Shown: in pieces, positions 24,458-32,712 of the stretch
Numbering within the stretch: the first letter of the stretch is position 1
Layout of the letters: each line of letters begins with the position of its first letter
Assembly: GCA_963787205.1 (NCBI GenBank)
Contig: CAWBCD010000003.1
Span: 496,001-560,000, forward strand
Direction of reading: 5' to 3'
DNA length: 64,000 nucleotides
Source: DATFNI01 sp963787205
Lineage (GTDB): Bacteria; Bacteroidota; Rhodothermia; Balneolales; DATFMH01
The notes under the pieces: model-generated
Told to the model about the DNA's origin: nothing
Database searches by the model: none
The model's input: the letters and a program-made list of their open reading frames with translations, nothing else
Made by a program: the position numbers and the translations under genes

Positions 24458-25804
24458 ATGTGGATCAGACGCTTTCGTTTTCTTATTGTGACACGTATCG
24501 TGCTGCTCGTGGTTAGTATCGCTTTATTCTTCTATCTGCTTGACAAGACTGAGTATCTGTTCGCCGATATAATCATTGGATTGCTCATCGTCTACCAGGC
24601 GTACCGATTGTTTTATCAGTTCGACCGGTCCAACCGGGAGTTGACACGTTTTCTTGAAGCCATCCGTTATTCCGATTTCTCCCAATCATTTACGAGCGTT
24701 GCAAAGTCCAACTCGTTCAAAGATTTGGAACATGCTTTCAGTGAAATTATAGAACAATTCAGGGAAACGAGGGCAGAAAAAGAAGAGCAAACCCGTTATC
24801 TACAGACGATCGTACAGCATGTCGGGGTAGGACTGTTATCATTCAACCAGGATGGAAAAGTTGAACTCATCAACAATGCGGCAAAGCGACTGCTGGGTGT
24901 TACAGTGCTCCGTAATATTGATACACTCGCTGAAACAAGTCCTGAGCTTTTTGATACCATCAGCAGGCTGCGAAGCGGTGATCATCTAACGGTTCCCTTT
25001 CAGAAAGCTGGTGACGACAGCAAGATGTTGTCCCTTTACACTACGGAGTTTAAACGAAAGGGAAACAGCTACACCCTGTTGTCTATCCAGGACATACGCA
25101 GCGAGATGGAAGAACAGGAACTGGAAGCCTGGCAAAAACTGACACGGGTTCTGACACATGAAATCATGAACTCGATAACTCCCATATCCTCTCTAAGTTC
25201 CACCCTCAACGGTATCATAACCGATGAAGATGAGCCCCATGCTATTTCAGATGATACCTGGGATGATATCCGCCTGGGTCTATCAACAATTGAAAAGAGG
25301 AGTAAAGCGCTTATTCGTTTTGTTGAGGATTACCGAAAGTTTACACGTGTGAGAACACCGCAGTCCTCGTCTTTTGCTGTAAAAGATCTGTTTGACAGAG
25401 TAAAAAGACTGGTCGAACCTGCTCTGAATGATAAAAATATCCGGATCCATCAGAGTATCATTCCGGAAAGTCTGGAACTCATTGCTGATCAGGAATTGAT
25501 TGAACAGGCACTGATAAATATTATCAAGAATGCCTCTCAATCGATTGAACAACAAAAAAATGCACAAATCACACTCAGGTCGGAAATAGACAGGAACAGC
25601 CATTTGATCATCCAGGTGGAGGATAATGGGCCGGGGATACCCAAAGATGTCATGGAAAAAATATTCGTGCCCTTCTACTCCACCAGGAATACCGGTTCCG
25701 GAATTGGTCTCAGTCTCAGTAAACAAATCATGAAATTACACAAGGGGACTATTTCTGTTCAATCGGAGCCCAACGTCAAAACGGTGTTTACTTTAAAATT
25801 CTAG
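24458..25804 (+). CDS. Sensor histidine kinase, NtrY-like, partner of the NtrC-type regulator
   Basis: A 448-residue membrane kinase. Two TM segments lie at about residues 8-28 and 32-50 with almost no periplasmic loop, so it probably senses a membrane or cytoplasmic signal. A linker and a PAS-like domain (about 115-215, LLSFNQDGKVELINNAAKRLLG) follow, then the dimerisation helix with phospho-His234 (LTHEIMNSITPISSL) and the ATP-binding domain with N box IIKNASQSIEQ, G1 VEDNGPGIPKDV and G2 GSGIGLSLSKQI. The gene is 110 bp after the regulator, separated by repeat-like CTAAGTA heptamers. The stop codon is followed at once by an octamer array. Confidence 0.94.
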   Translation: MWIRRFRFLIVTRIVLLVVSIALFFYLLDKTEYLFADIIIGLLIVYQAYRLFYQFDRSNRELTRFLEAIRYSDFSQSFTSVAKSNSFKDLEHAFSEIIEQFRETRAEKEEQTRYLQTIVQHVGVGLLSFNQDGKVELINNAAKRLLGVTVLRNIDTLAETSPELFDTISRLRSGDHLTVPFQKAGDDSKMLSLYTTEFKRKGNSYTLLSIQDIRSEMEEQELEAWQKLTRVLTHEIMNSITPISSLSSTLNGIITDEDEPHAISDDTWDDIRLGLSTIEKRSKALIRFVEDYRKFTRVRTPQSSSFAVKDLFDRVKRLVEPALNDKNIRIHQSIIPESLELIADQELIEQALINIIKNASQSIEQQKNAQITLRSEIDRNSHLIIQVEDNGPGIPKDVMEKIFVPFYSTRNTGSGIGLSLSKQIMKLHKGTISVQSEPNVKTVFTLKF

Positions 25805-25852
25805 GTGTTAAGGTGTTAAGGTGTTAAGGTGTTAAGGTGTTAAGGTGTTAAG
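25805..25852. repeat. GGTGTTAA octamer array after the histidine kinase
   Basis: Six perfect tandem units of GGTGTTAA start directly after the kinase's TAG stop. No copy of this array family was seen to the right of this point in the window. Confidence 0.9.
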
Positions 25853-25943
25853 TATACCTCTTTCCGTGAATAATTCGGGTTATGGTCCAACCGGACAAAA
25901 AAAGCAATGAAGTAACAGACGTGTTAGAACTGTTACTTCGTTG

Positions 25944-26654
25944 CTATATCGCTGCTGCGCTGGTGTATACACCCGGAAATTCAGAGATCACCTTAACGCT
26001 GATAATCAGCAGAGGGATTATTTCTTTGTCGGTATCCAGCGTTCCACGTTGTTCATGACCTTGCCCCTGAAGTTCGCCTTTGGGATGCATGGTGGTGTGG
26101 ACAATTACGTAAGCGCTGTCGTCCTTCATCACCCGGACCAGGTCTTCAACGGAATGCCCTTGCAGGGGTCCGGAAAGATCCTGCGAAGTTATTGCCCCGG
26201 TAACAAATTGGCCGTCAATCGGACCCGGCATCAATTTAGGACTGTGTTCGCCTTTGGGATATAGCCATACCAGTTCAGGTCCAATCGGTTGTCCATTAAC
26301 CTCGTGAACGTGGATCATGGTCACGCTGTCGGCTTTCATAAGATAAATCGTGTAGTATAGTTTGGTCTTATCCTGGTTCAGACGGAAAAAGACTTTACCA
26401 TTGGCTTCTGTTCGAACCGGATCGGGTTGGACGCGGGCACCGGATAAATCCGCAACGTAGTGACTGTTTGTTGCAAGCGCCCGGCCTTTTAATAATGGGT
26501 TATCCTGCAATTGAGCCTTGGTAACCTCATGATCCTTTTTTTGGATAACGTTTGTATTACGTGAACACCCAAATGAGATGATGATGCACGACAGTAGAAC
26601 AAGCACAGTCGAAGGTCTTTTAATTAATGCATACTGAGACAACGAGTTAGCCAT
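25944..26654 (-). CDS. CHRD-domain lipoprotein
   Basis: A CHRD-domain protein of about 236 residues. The start is taken at MANSLSQYAL, which gives a lipoprotein signal (VLVLLSCIIISFGC, lipobox SFGC); an earlier ATG at 26702 adds sixteen residues before it. CHRD features are LSGARVQPDPVRTEANGKVFFRLN, TMIHVHEVNGQPIGP and the closing VHTTMHPKGELQGQ. CHRD domains occur in chordin and in many bacterial secreted proteins; in bacteria their role is not settled. The protein is unrelated in sequence to the neighbouring regulators. Confidence 0.88.
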   Translation of the reverse strand: MANSLSQYALIKRPSTVLVLLSCIIISFGCSRNTNVIQKKDHEVTKAQLQDNPLLKGRALATNSHYVADLSGARVQPDPVRTEANGKVFFRLNQDKTKLYYTIYLMKADSVTMIHVHEVNGQPIGPELVWLYPKGEHSPKLMPGPIDGQFVTGAITSQDLSGPLQGHSVEDLVRVMKDDSAYVIVHTTMHPKGELQGQGHEQRGTLDTDKEIIPLLIISVKVISEFPGVYTSAAAI

Positions 26655-26965
26655 GATAACAGTGTTTAGAAGTTCTGATGTTTTTGGTACCTGCATTAAC
26701 ACACACGGTAAGTAACAGGTGCAATGATATGATAGTTCGTAATAGTGTCACATAGTAAACATCCCGCAAAATAGGTTGTTTATCAGTTTAAGTCCTTGTG
26801 CACAAATACAAAAACCTAACATGTTTTATTGTCATTTTATTGTTGAAAGATGAAAGAGACAGGTAACAGAAACTATTTACCCTTTTCAGGTCGGTCAAAT
26901 TCATGGTAACCGTTTAAAGATTCGTATTTTGAGATCTATTCAACAACAAATAGCGGAATTTTTTT

Positions 26966-27934
26966 ATGACCGGTCTCAAGGAAAAAACGGAAACTGTGCG
27001 AAAGGAAGCAGGACGTCTGGGATTTGAGGCATGCGGTTTTTCGAGGGCTCGCCGTTTGGAAGATGAGGAACGTCGTCTGGAAGAATGGCTGAATCAGGGA
27101 CGCAACGGTTCAATGTCATGGATGGAACGTTATTTTGATAAAAGAGTTGATCCAGGCAAGCTCGTACCGGGCGCCCAATCGGTTATATCGGTACTATGCA
27201 GCTATAACCAGGATTTTGGAAAGATACATCCTGGATCGGGACAAGATGATGGTGCTAGTCCCAAAATATCCAAATACGCTTTGGGTGAGGACTATCATCA
27301 GATTTTAAAGGAAAAGCTCTTCTCCCTTTTTCATTTTACTGAAGAGCTACTTGGAGGACTTGAAGGTCGCGTATTTGTGGATTCGGCGCCTGTTCTCGAT
27401 AAGGCATGGGCGGTCCAATCAGGACTCGGATGGATTGGGAAAAACAGCAATCTGCTCAGTAAAGAGCTGGGATCATGGTTTTTTATTGGAGAAATGATTG
27501 TAGATGCCGAGTTTGAATATGACACACAACTGGCAGATCATTGTGGAACCTGTACCCGCTGTATCGATGCTTGTCCAACAGATGCCATATATGAACCTTA
27601 TCGTGTAGACGGGAGCAAATGCATCTCCTACTTTACCATCGAGCTGAGAGGCGAAATCCCGGATGAATATCAATCGCAAATTGGAGAATGGATGTTTGGA
27701 TGCGACATCTGCCAGGATGTTTGTCCCTGGAATCGAAAAGCCCGTAAAGGCTCTGAGAAACGGCTGTTTGCACGGGAAGACCTGATTGGCCACGACCTCG
27801 ATTTCTGGGAAGAGCTTGATCTGGATACCTACCGCGAATTATTCCGAAAAAGTGCAGTAAAAAGGGCAAAATTCGAAGGCCTGAAGCGTAATATCGAGGT
27901 TGTATCGCGGAATTTGAGGAAACAAAGGGATTAA
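26966..27934 (+). CDS. queG: Epoxyqueuosine reductase QueG
   Basis: A 322-residue cobalamin- and Fe-S-dependent enzyme that reduces epoxyqueuosine to queuosine in tRNA. Two [4Fe-4S] motifs are visible: CGTCTRCIDACP (about 194-205) and CDICQDVCP (about 246-254). The conserved catalytic Asp lies in RVFVDSAPVLDKAWA. The length is close to the short form of the family, lacking the C-terminal HEAT repeats found in longer homologues. No other queuosine gene is nearby. Confidence 0.96.
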   Translation: MTGLKEKTETVRKEAGRLGFEACGFSRARRLEDEERRLEEWLNQGRNGSMSWMERYFDKRVDPGKLVPGAQSVISVLCSYNQDFGKIHPGSGQDDGASPKISKYALGEDYHQILKEKLFSLFHFTEELLGGLEGRVFVDSAPVLDKAWAVQSGLGWIGKNSNLLSKELGSWFFIGEMIVDAEFEYDTQLADHCGTCTRCIDACPTDAIYEPYRVDGSKCISYFTIELRGEIPDEYQSQIGEWMFGCDICQDVCPWNRKARKGSEKRLFAREDLIGHDLDFWEELDLDTYRELFRKSAVKRAKFEGLKRNIEVVSRNLRKQRD

Positions 27935-27989
27935 GGAAAAAATATTGAACTATGAATTGATTACCCATTGCCTGAACCATCAATAAGAT

Positions 27990-28029
27990 GTAATTCAAAA
28001 TTCAACATTTAAAATTCATAATTCAAAAT
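27990..28029. repeat. AATTCAAAATT-type repeat, reaching into the ECF sigma stop codon
   Basis: Degenerate 9-10 bp units (attcaaaattcaacatttaaaattc...) run across the spacer and overlap the stop codon of the sigma factor. The unit is shared with 6471-6505 and 17000-17036. Confidence 0.6.
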
Positions 28030-28643
28030 GTGCCGCGCTTTTCCTTCAGGTACTTGTACAGAAGCTCACGGGCCCGGAAGATATGCGCCTTAACCGTGCC
28101 AAGTGGCAGATCCAGCAATTCTGATATTTCCTGGTAACTTTTCTCTTCGATATGTCTCATCTCAATGACAGCCCGGTACTTCTCCGGTAGATTTCCGATT
28201 GCTTCCTGGATGATATTTCTACGCTGTCTCTGTATGACTACTTTGTCGGCCTCATAGGTGCTATCCGGAACATCAATCGCCATCTCCCCTTCATTGGTCT
28301 GAATCGGCTCATCCAAAGAAAGCGTTTTCAGTTTCTTCTTACGCAGATGATCTATGGCGTGATTGGTAGCAATCCGATAGAGCCAGGTAGAAAATGCATA
28401 GTCGCTATTGTAAGAACTAATATTGGAAAAAGCTTTTGCGAAGACCTCTTGTATCAGATCTTCCAGGATCTCACGGTCTTTTATCAGTTTAAGAAGGTGA
28501 TAATAAAGGGCGTTGTGATATTTATGAGCGAGTTTTCTATACGCATTTTCATCACCTTCTACGGCATGCTGCACTAGCTGTGCATCTTCAATACTGCTTT
28601 GAGATGCATGGCTTTCATGGGATACTGAGAAATGCTCATTCAT
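28023..28643 (-). CDS. ECF-type RNA polymerase sigma factor
   Basis: A 206-residue sigma-70 family factor of RpoE type. Region 2 shows LEDLIQEVFAKAFSNISSY...FSTWLYRIATNHAIDHLRKKK. Region 4 shows LPEKYRAVIEMRHIEEKSYQEISELLDLPLGTVKAHIFRARE. An acidic linker of about 40 residues lies between. No anti-sigma gene is adjacent, so its control is not visible here. Its last bases lie in a repeat. Confidence 0.95.
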   Translation of the reverse strand: MNEHFSVSHESHASQSSIEDAQLVQHAVEGDENAYRKLAHKYHNALYYHLLKLIKDREILEDLIQEVFAKAFSNISSYNSDYAFSTWLYRIATNHAIDHLRKKKLKTLSLDEPIQTNEGEMAIDVPDSTYEADKVVIQRQRRNIIQEAIGNLPEKYRAVIEMRHIEEKSYQEISELLDLPLGTVKAHIFRARELLYKYLKEKRGTF

Positions 28644-28861
28644 GCAGATTCGTACGTAGGTGATGATTTCTATAAAGAACGTAAGTTATCATATTCCTAC
28701 CCTTGTTAGCAAATAAACAATTAAACGAGTTTGATAACCTTCTGGTTGTCCAACTGTGCTTTTACACAGTTCAGATTGGTTGCAACGCACATTGATAAGG
28801 CTTGTAAGTCTTGATACTCTTTAACGTTGGATTCATCATAATCTGAAGTTGACAGGAAATT

Positions 28862-29053
28862 ATGAACCCCCAAAATGCCGTTGGCGTTTATCGTTTTTGC
28901 AAAGCCGGGTTATGTCATGGCTTGCTTAAGAAATTACATAAGGAGACGCATGTTGGCGACACAAGTCAAATGGTACTGACCGCTGGGGATTTGGGTACCA
29001 ATAGCACCTCGATACATACCTACTATCATGTAGTCTACATCCCGACTGCATGA
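28862..29053 (+). CDS. Possible small protein, unrecognised
   Basis: A 63-residue open frame with an AGGAAATT sequence before its ATG and two perfect hairpins directly after its stop. I do not recognise the sequence. It has three Cys/His-containing stretches (RFCKAGLCHGLLKKLHKETH) and no signal peptide. The terminator context supports a transcript here, but the transcript might be non-coding. Confidence 0.3.
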   Translation: MNPQNAVGVYRFCKAGLCHGLLKKLHKETHVGDTSQMVLTAGDLGTNSTSIHTYYHVVYIPTA

Positions 29054-29055
29054 TA

Positions 29056-29082
29056 TTCCGATCAATTGTTAATTGATCGGAA
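29056..29082 (+). terminator. Perfect hairpin after the 63-residue frame
   Basis: TTCCGATCAATT-gtt-AATTGATCGGAA forms a 12-bp perfect stem three bases after the stop codon. There is no T-run, so it may be an operator or RNA structure instead of a terminator. Confidence 0.5.
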
Positions 29083-29093
29083 ACATCACGACG

Positions 29094-29130
29094 AGCCGTT
29101 GTACATTGATATGTACAACGGCTTATTTTT
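29094..29130 (+). terminator. Rho-independent terminator
   Basis: AGCCGTTGTACA-ttgata-TGTACAACGGCT (12-bp perfect stem) is followed by TATTTTT on the plus strand. Confidence 0.8.
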
Positions 29131-29313
29131 GAACATTGAATACCGTAAGACAGGCAACTTGGTTCTGCAGGGTTTTGGTATTGGCACTCAATACATTAGA
29201 AATCATTTATTTACCCATAAATAGCCACTCTTTGTTATTGTAGTTTAGAAAAACAGCGAATACATTCATCCATGATTAGTATTGTTTGCGATGAACACTT
29301 TAACAGGACAGAT

Positions 29314-29820
29314 ATGAAATCCAAAATTTTACTCACAGCTTTAGCTGTTTTTTCTTTGATAAGTGTAAGCAAGGCCCAGTTGAGACTTGGCCCTGCGCTG
29401 ATTTATGGGACAAATATAAATGAACCTGGAATCCAGATTAGCGGATACCTGCCTATTCCACAGGTCAATAAACTATGGGTGGGCGGTGATCTGTCTTTTT
29501 ATTTTGCACACACTTATCACTATGCCAAGGAATCATTTTGGGAAATAAATGCCAATGCTCATTACATGCTGTATGATAAAGAAGGGTTGAGTGCATACGG
29601 TATAGGCGGTCTGGGTATTACTGCCTATCACTGGAAACCCAGAAACGGGTACACTGCCGCTACCTATTCAACTTCAAGACTTGGACTCAATCTTGGCGTT
29701 GGAGGTGCAAAAAGCATGGGCTTTGGTAGCATTTTTGCTGAGGTGAAATACGTTGTGACCTCCGATCTGGACCATCTCACAATAGGGGCAGGCGTCCGGT
29801 TTCCTATAAAAACACAATAA
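29314..29820 (+). CDS. Small outer-membrane beta-barrel-like protein
   Basis: A 168-residue protein. The start is set at MKSKILLTALAVFSLISVSKAQ, with an AGGA seven bases upstream and a clear Sec signal peptide (cleavage after KAQ or SKA). The mature part alternates aromatic and small residues (LWVGGDLSFYFAHTYHY, GLNLGVGGAKSMGFGSIFAEVKYVV) and ends HLTIGAGVRFPI, as in eight-stranded OmpW/OmpX-type porin-like barrels. No function can be assigned. Confidence 0.75.
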   Translation: MKSKILLTALAVFSLISVSKAQLRLGPALIYGTNINEPGIQISGYLPIPQVNKLWVGGDLSFYFAHTYHYAKESFWEINANAHYMLYDKEGLSAYGIGGLGITAYHWKPRNGYTAATYSTSRLGLNLGVGGAKSMGFGSIFAEVKYVVTSDLDHLTIGAGVRFPIKTQ

Positions 29821-29879
29821 AAGCAAGGACGTGTTGTAAGGATTTATAAAAGCTTTGATGAATCCTCAGAAACGTAGTC

Positions 29880-30980
29880 TTACACATTGAACCGGAAGAG
29901 CATGATATCCCCGTCCTGAACGACATACTCTTTCCCTTCGGATCTCATTTTACCGGCCTCGCGGGCTGCTTCTTCTGAACCAAGAGCTATGTAGTCATCG
30001 TATTTAATCGTCTCAGCGCGGATAAAGCCGCGTTCAAAATCGGTATGAATAACACCGGCTGCCTGGGGCGCCTTGGTGCCTTTATGGATTGTCCAGGCGC
30101 GAACTTCCTTGGGGCCTGCCGTGAAGTACGTAATCAGTCCAAGTTCACGGAAGGCAGCTCTGATCAAACGATGAAGACCGGGTCGATCCAGTCCCATTTC
30201 CTCCAGGAACATTGCACGTTCGTCTTCATCAAGCTCGGCTATCTCTGCCTCAATTTTTGCACATACCACTACAACCTCTGCTTCTTCTTTGGCCGCATGT
30301 TCCCGTACTCTCTCAACAAACGAATTACCTTCCCCCTCGGGAAGATCGGATTCATCCACATTACACACATACAGTACGGGCTTGGCAGTCAACAGGAAGA
30401 GATCACGAATGAGCTCTTTATCATCCTCATGAATGTCGAATCCCCGCGCGGGGTTACCCTGTTCCATGAAGTCATGCAGTTGCTTTACCAAATCGAGCCG
30501 GTTTTTAATAGTCTTATCACCATTTTTCGATTCCTTCTGCAACTTATCGAGTCTCTTTTCAATGGTCTCCAGGTCTTTAATGATCAGTTCATCCTGGATG
30601 ATAGTTATGTCCCGGATCGGGTCGACACTACCTTCCACGTGAACGACCTCGTCATCTTCGAAGCAGCGTACGACATGGATAATCGTATCCACCTCGCGAA
30701 TATGTGAGAGAAAAGCATTACCCTTCCCTTTTCCTTCTGAAGCACCCTTTACCAGGCCTGCGATATCTACAAATTCTATGATGGCGGGTGTTAACTTGGC
30801 TGGATTGACCAGACTGGCCAGTTTATCCAATCGCTCATCAGGAACAGGAACGATACCAATATTAGGATCGATCGTACAAAACGGGAAATTGGCAGCTTCA
30901 GCGCCGGCATTGCTCAGTGCGTTAAAAAGTGTTGACTTGCCAACATTCGGCAATCCAACAATACCACATCTTAGACTCAT
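29880..30980 (-). CDS. ychF: YchF/OLA1 Obg-like ATPase
   Basis: A 366-residue P-loop protein of the Obg/YchF family, a universally conserved ribosome-associated ATPase. G1 GLPNVGKSTLFNALS (9-23), switch-like IEFVDIAGLVKGASEGKG, G3-type VDIAG, the NVDE in place of the usual NKxD (typical of YchF's ATP preference), then a C-terminal TGS domain ending VQDGDIMLFRFNV. The length matches the family. It ends 59 bp after the outer-membrane-like gene, convergently. Confidence 0.97.
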   Translation of the reverse strand: MSLRCGIVGLPNVGKSTLFNALSNAGAEAANFPFCTIDPNIGIVPVPDERLDKLASLVNPAKLTPAIIEFVDIAGLVKGASEGKGKGNAFLSHIREVDTIIHVVRCFEDDEVVHVEGSVDPIRDITIIQDELIIKDLETIEKRLDKLQKESKNGDKTIKNRLDLVKQLHDFMEQGNPARGFDIHEDDKELIRDLFLLTAKPVLYVCNVDESDLPEGEGNSFVERVREHAAKEEAEVVVVCAKIEAEIAELDEDERAMFLEEMGLDRPGLHRLIRAAFRELGLITYFTAGPKEVRAWTIHKGTKAPQAAGVIHTDFERGFIRAETIKYDDYIALGSEEAAREAGKMRSEGKEYVVQDGDIMLFRFNV

Positions 30981-30992
30981 AAAATTTACTGT

Positions 30993-31667
30993 TCAGGTGT
31001 CGAGAGATTCTTGTTGTATAAATGTTACTTCGGGCAGGAGTACAGCCGTGAGTTTACCCATACCCCTTCTGCGGCTGTAGACACATCCCGTATCAATGCC
31101 AATCATATTTGGTCCCGTTATGGGTTCCGGTCGAGGTGTGTGACCAAAGACCACTGTTTTTTCCCACTTGTTATGTAACGTGAGCAGATGAGACCGCTCC
31201 CAGATGAAATGTTCAATCTGTTCCGGATCAGCAATACTATCGGTGATGGTCATATCAGGATTTAAACCGGCATGGACAAAAAAATAGTCCGTGGTGTCGT
31301 AAAAGGGTTTCGTACTTTTGAAAAAATCCATGTGCTCTTCGGGAATATAAGCCTCCCCCTTTTCATCCCTGTAGGAATTGATGGTTGCCTGACCGCCATT
31401 AATCTCCCACCCCGCATAATTATTGTTGAATAAAGCATCCAACATCATAAACTCATGGTTACCCTGCAACATTACACAGTTATGCTTTTCAGAATAACTG
31501 ATGAGCTGATCGACGACGGACTTCGAATCAGGGCCACGGTCAATGTAGTCGCCAACGAAAACAAATATTCGGTCACTGTAGATTTCCAGATGTTTCAGTA
31601 AAGCTTCAAGTGTCCGGGCACAGCCATGGATATCACCAACGGCAACATATTTTGTTTTATCCGACAA
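30993..31667 (-). CDS. Metallophosphoesterase (PrpA/ApaH-like serine/threonine phosphatase)
   Basis: A 224-residue calcineurin-like phosphatase. All metal motifs are present: GDIHG (12-16), GDYIDRGPDS (about 39-48), GNHEFM, FFVHAG and FGHTPRPE. The GDYxDRG form indicates a PPP-type protein phosphatase or diadenosine tetraphosphatase relative. It starts with TTG nine bases after the nusB stop; no ATG is available before the first motif, so TTG is probably real. It is in a nusB-phosphatase-ychF row on the same strand. Confidence 0.93.
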   Translation of the reverse strand: MSDKTKYVAVGDIHGCARTLEALLKHLEIYSDRIFVFVGDYIDRGPDSKSVVDQLISYSEKHNCVMLQGNHEFMMLDALFNNNYAGWEINGGQATINSYRDEKGEAYIPEEHMDFFKSTKPFYDTTDYFFVHAGLNPDMTITDSIADPEQIEHFIWERSHLLTLHNKWEKTVVFGHTPRPEPITGPNMIGIDTGCVYSRRRGMGKLTAVLLPEVTFIQQESLDT

Positions 31668-31676
31668 GATTCACAA

Positions 31677-32201
31677 TCAGGATTTAGATGAAGATTTATT
31701 CACGGAATGTTCGACCAACCCTCTGCCCATCTTATGGATACGATTATCACTGGTTAATTTCTGAAGGGCGGAATCAAGGATTCCATTTACAAATTTCCCA
31801 GACTTTCCCGTGGAATATTTTTTGGCTATTTCGATGGCTTCATTAATGGTCACTTTGGTTGGGATATCCTCGAATTCAAGCATTTCGCAAATAGCCATCC
31901 GAAGTACAAGCTTGTCGACAGTGGCCAACCGATCCATTTCCCAGTGTACAAGGTGAGGGGCTATTTCATTGTCCAGTTCTGCCGTCCGATCGATGGTTTT
32001 CAGGAAAAGACTAACCGCAAATTTTTCTGCCTCAGATGAACTAATGGCATCATCGCCGCTGGAGTCTGCTGTATCTTTAAAAATTTCATGTACAAATGGC
32101 TTGAGGGTGTATCGAATTACTTCATTGACATCCTCATTTCCCATTTCATGAGCATACAGTGATTTAAGAACTGCTTCCCTCAGTAATCGTCTGATCTTCA
32201 T
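31677..32201 (-). CDS. nusB: Transcription antitermination factor NusB
   Basis: A 174-residue all-helical protein. The N-terminal RLLREAVLKSLYAHEMG and the C-terminal LVLRMAICEMLEFEDIPTKVTINEAIEIAKKYS-GKFVNGILDS are the conserved NusB signatures; it binds boxA RNA with NusE/S10 in rRNA antitermination. A Ser-rich acidic insertion (DTADSSGDDAISSSEAEK) and a C-terminal basic/Ser tail make it longer than the usual ~140 residues. Confidence 0.95.
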   Translation of the reverse strand: MKIRRLLREAVLKSLYAHEMGNEDVNEVIRYTLKPFVHEIFKDTADSSGDDAISSSEAEKFAVSLFLKTIDRTAELDNEIAPHLVHWEMDRLATVDKLVLRMAICEMLEFEDIPTKVTINEAIEIAKKYSTGKSGKFVNGILDSALQKLTSDNRIHKMGRGLVEHSVNKSSSKS

Positions 32202-32712
32202 TCCGGTCTATTGGTTTTCATTGAAAGCTTGTTAAGATAAGAAAGTTCTTAACGAAATGTGAAAAGAACAGAATCACACGAGTTGATATTATCAAGTCAA
32301 TTACGACTCAGAGGGTTCCTCTATTACATATCTTTCAGTAAGGTGAATTTAGTTGGCTTGCGATGACTAATAGAAAGTTCCCGCAAACCGCATAAGCAAT
32401 GCTTATACCATCCGGTGTGATACAAAACCGAATTTGCCGCCGCATAATTTTTGAGAATGACCTGTTTAACGAATCCTTCAGTTATAATGGAGACTCTATA
32501 TATAGTTGGATATTTTATTTATAGATAAAAATCTATAAAATATATCATTATATACAATGTTTTGTTTTCATGATTATTCACGGCATTAGGAAAAAGGAAA
32601 CAGCCTGTACATTTTCAATGTATTTGAGTCTCAAAACTAATATTATTCTCATTTATGAGGTGTATCTCAAGTAAAAAAAGAGCCATGTGCTTACTTTATT
32701 ACGCAACGTTAT
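32202..32712. other. Gene-free promoter region of nusB and the GH53 gene
   Basis: A divergent 511-bp spacer. It includes a very AT-rich tract (about 32492-32560), a palindrome TTGATA-t-TATCAA (32283-32295) and a palindrome CTCAT-tt-ATGAG (32648-32659) upstream of the galactanase start. No coding frame is convincing. Confidence 0.5.

Noticed and set aside
28862..29053. Confident protein-coding call for the 63-residue frame
   Set aside because: No recognisable family and short length; kept only as low confidence because of its ribosome site and terminator.
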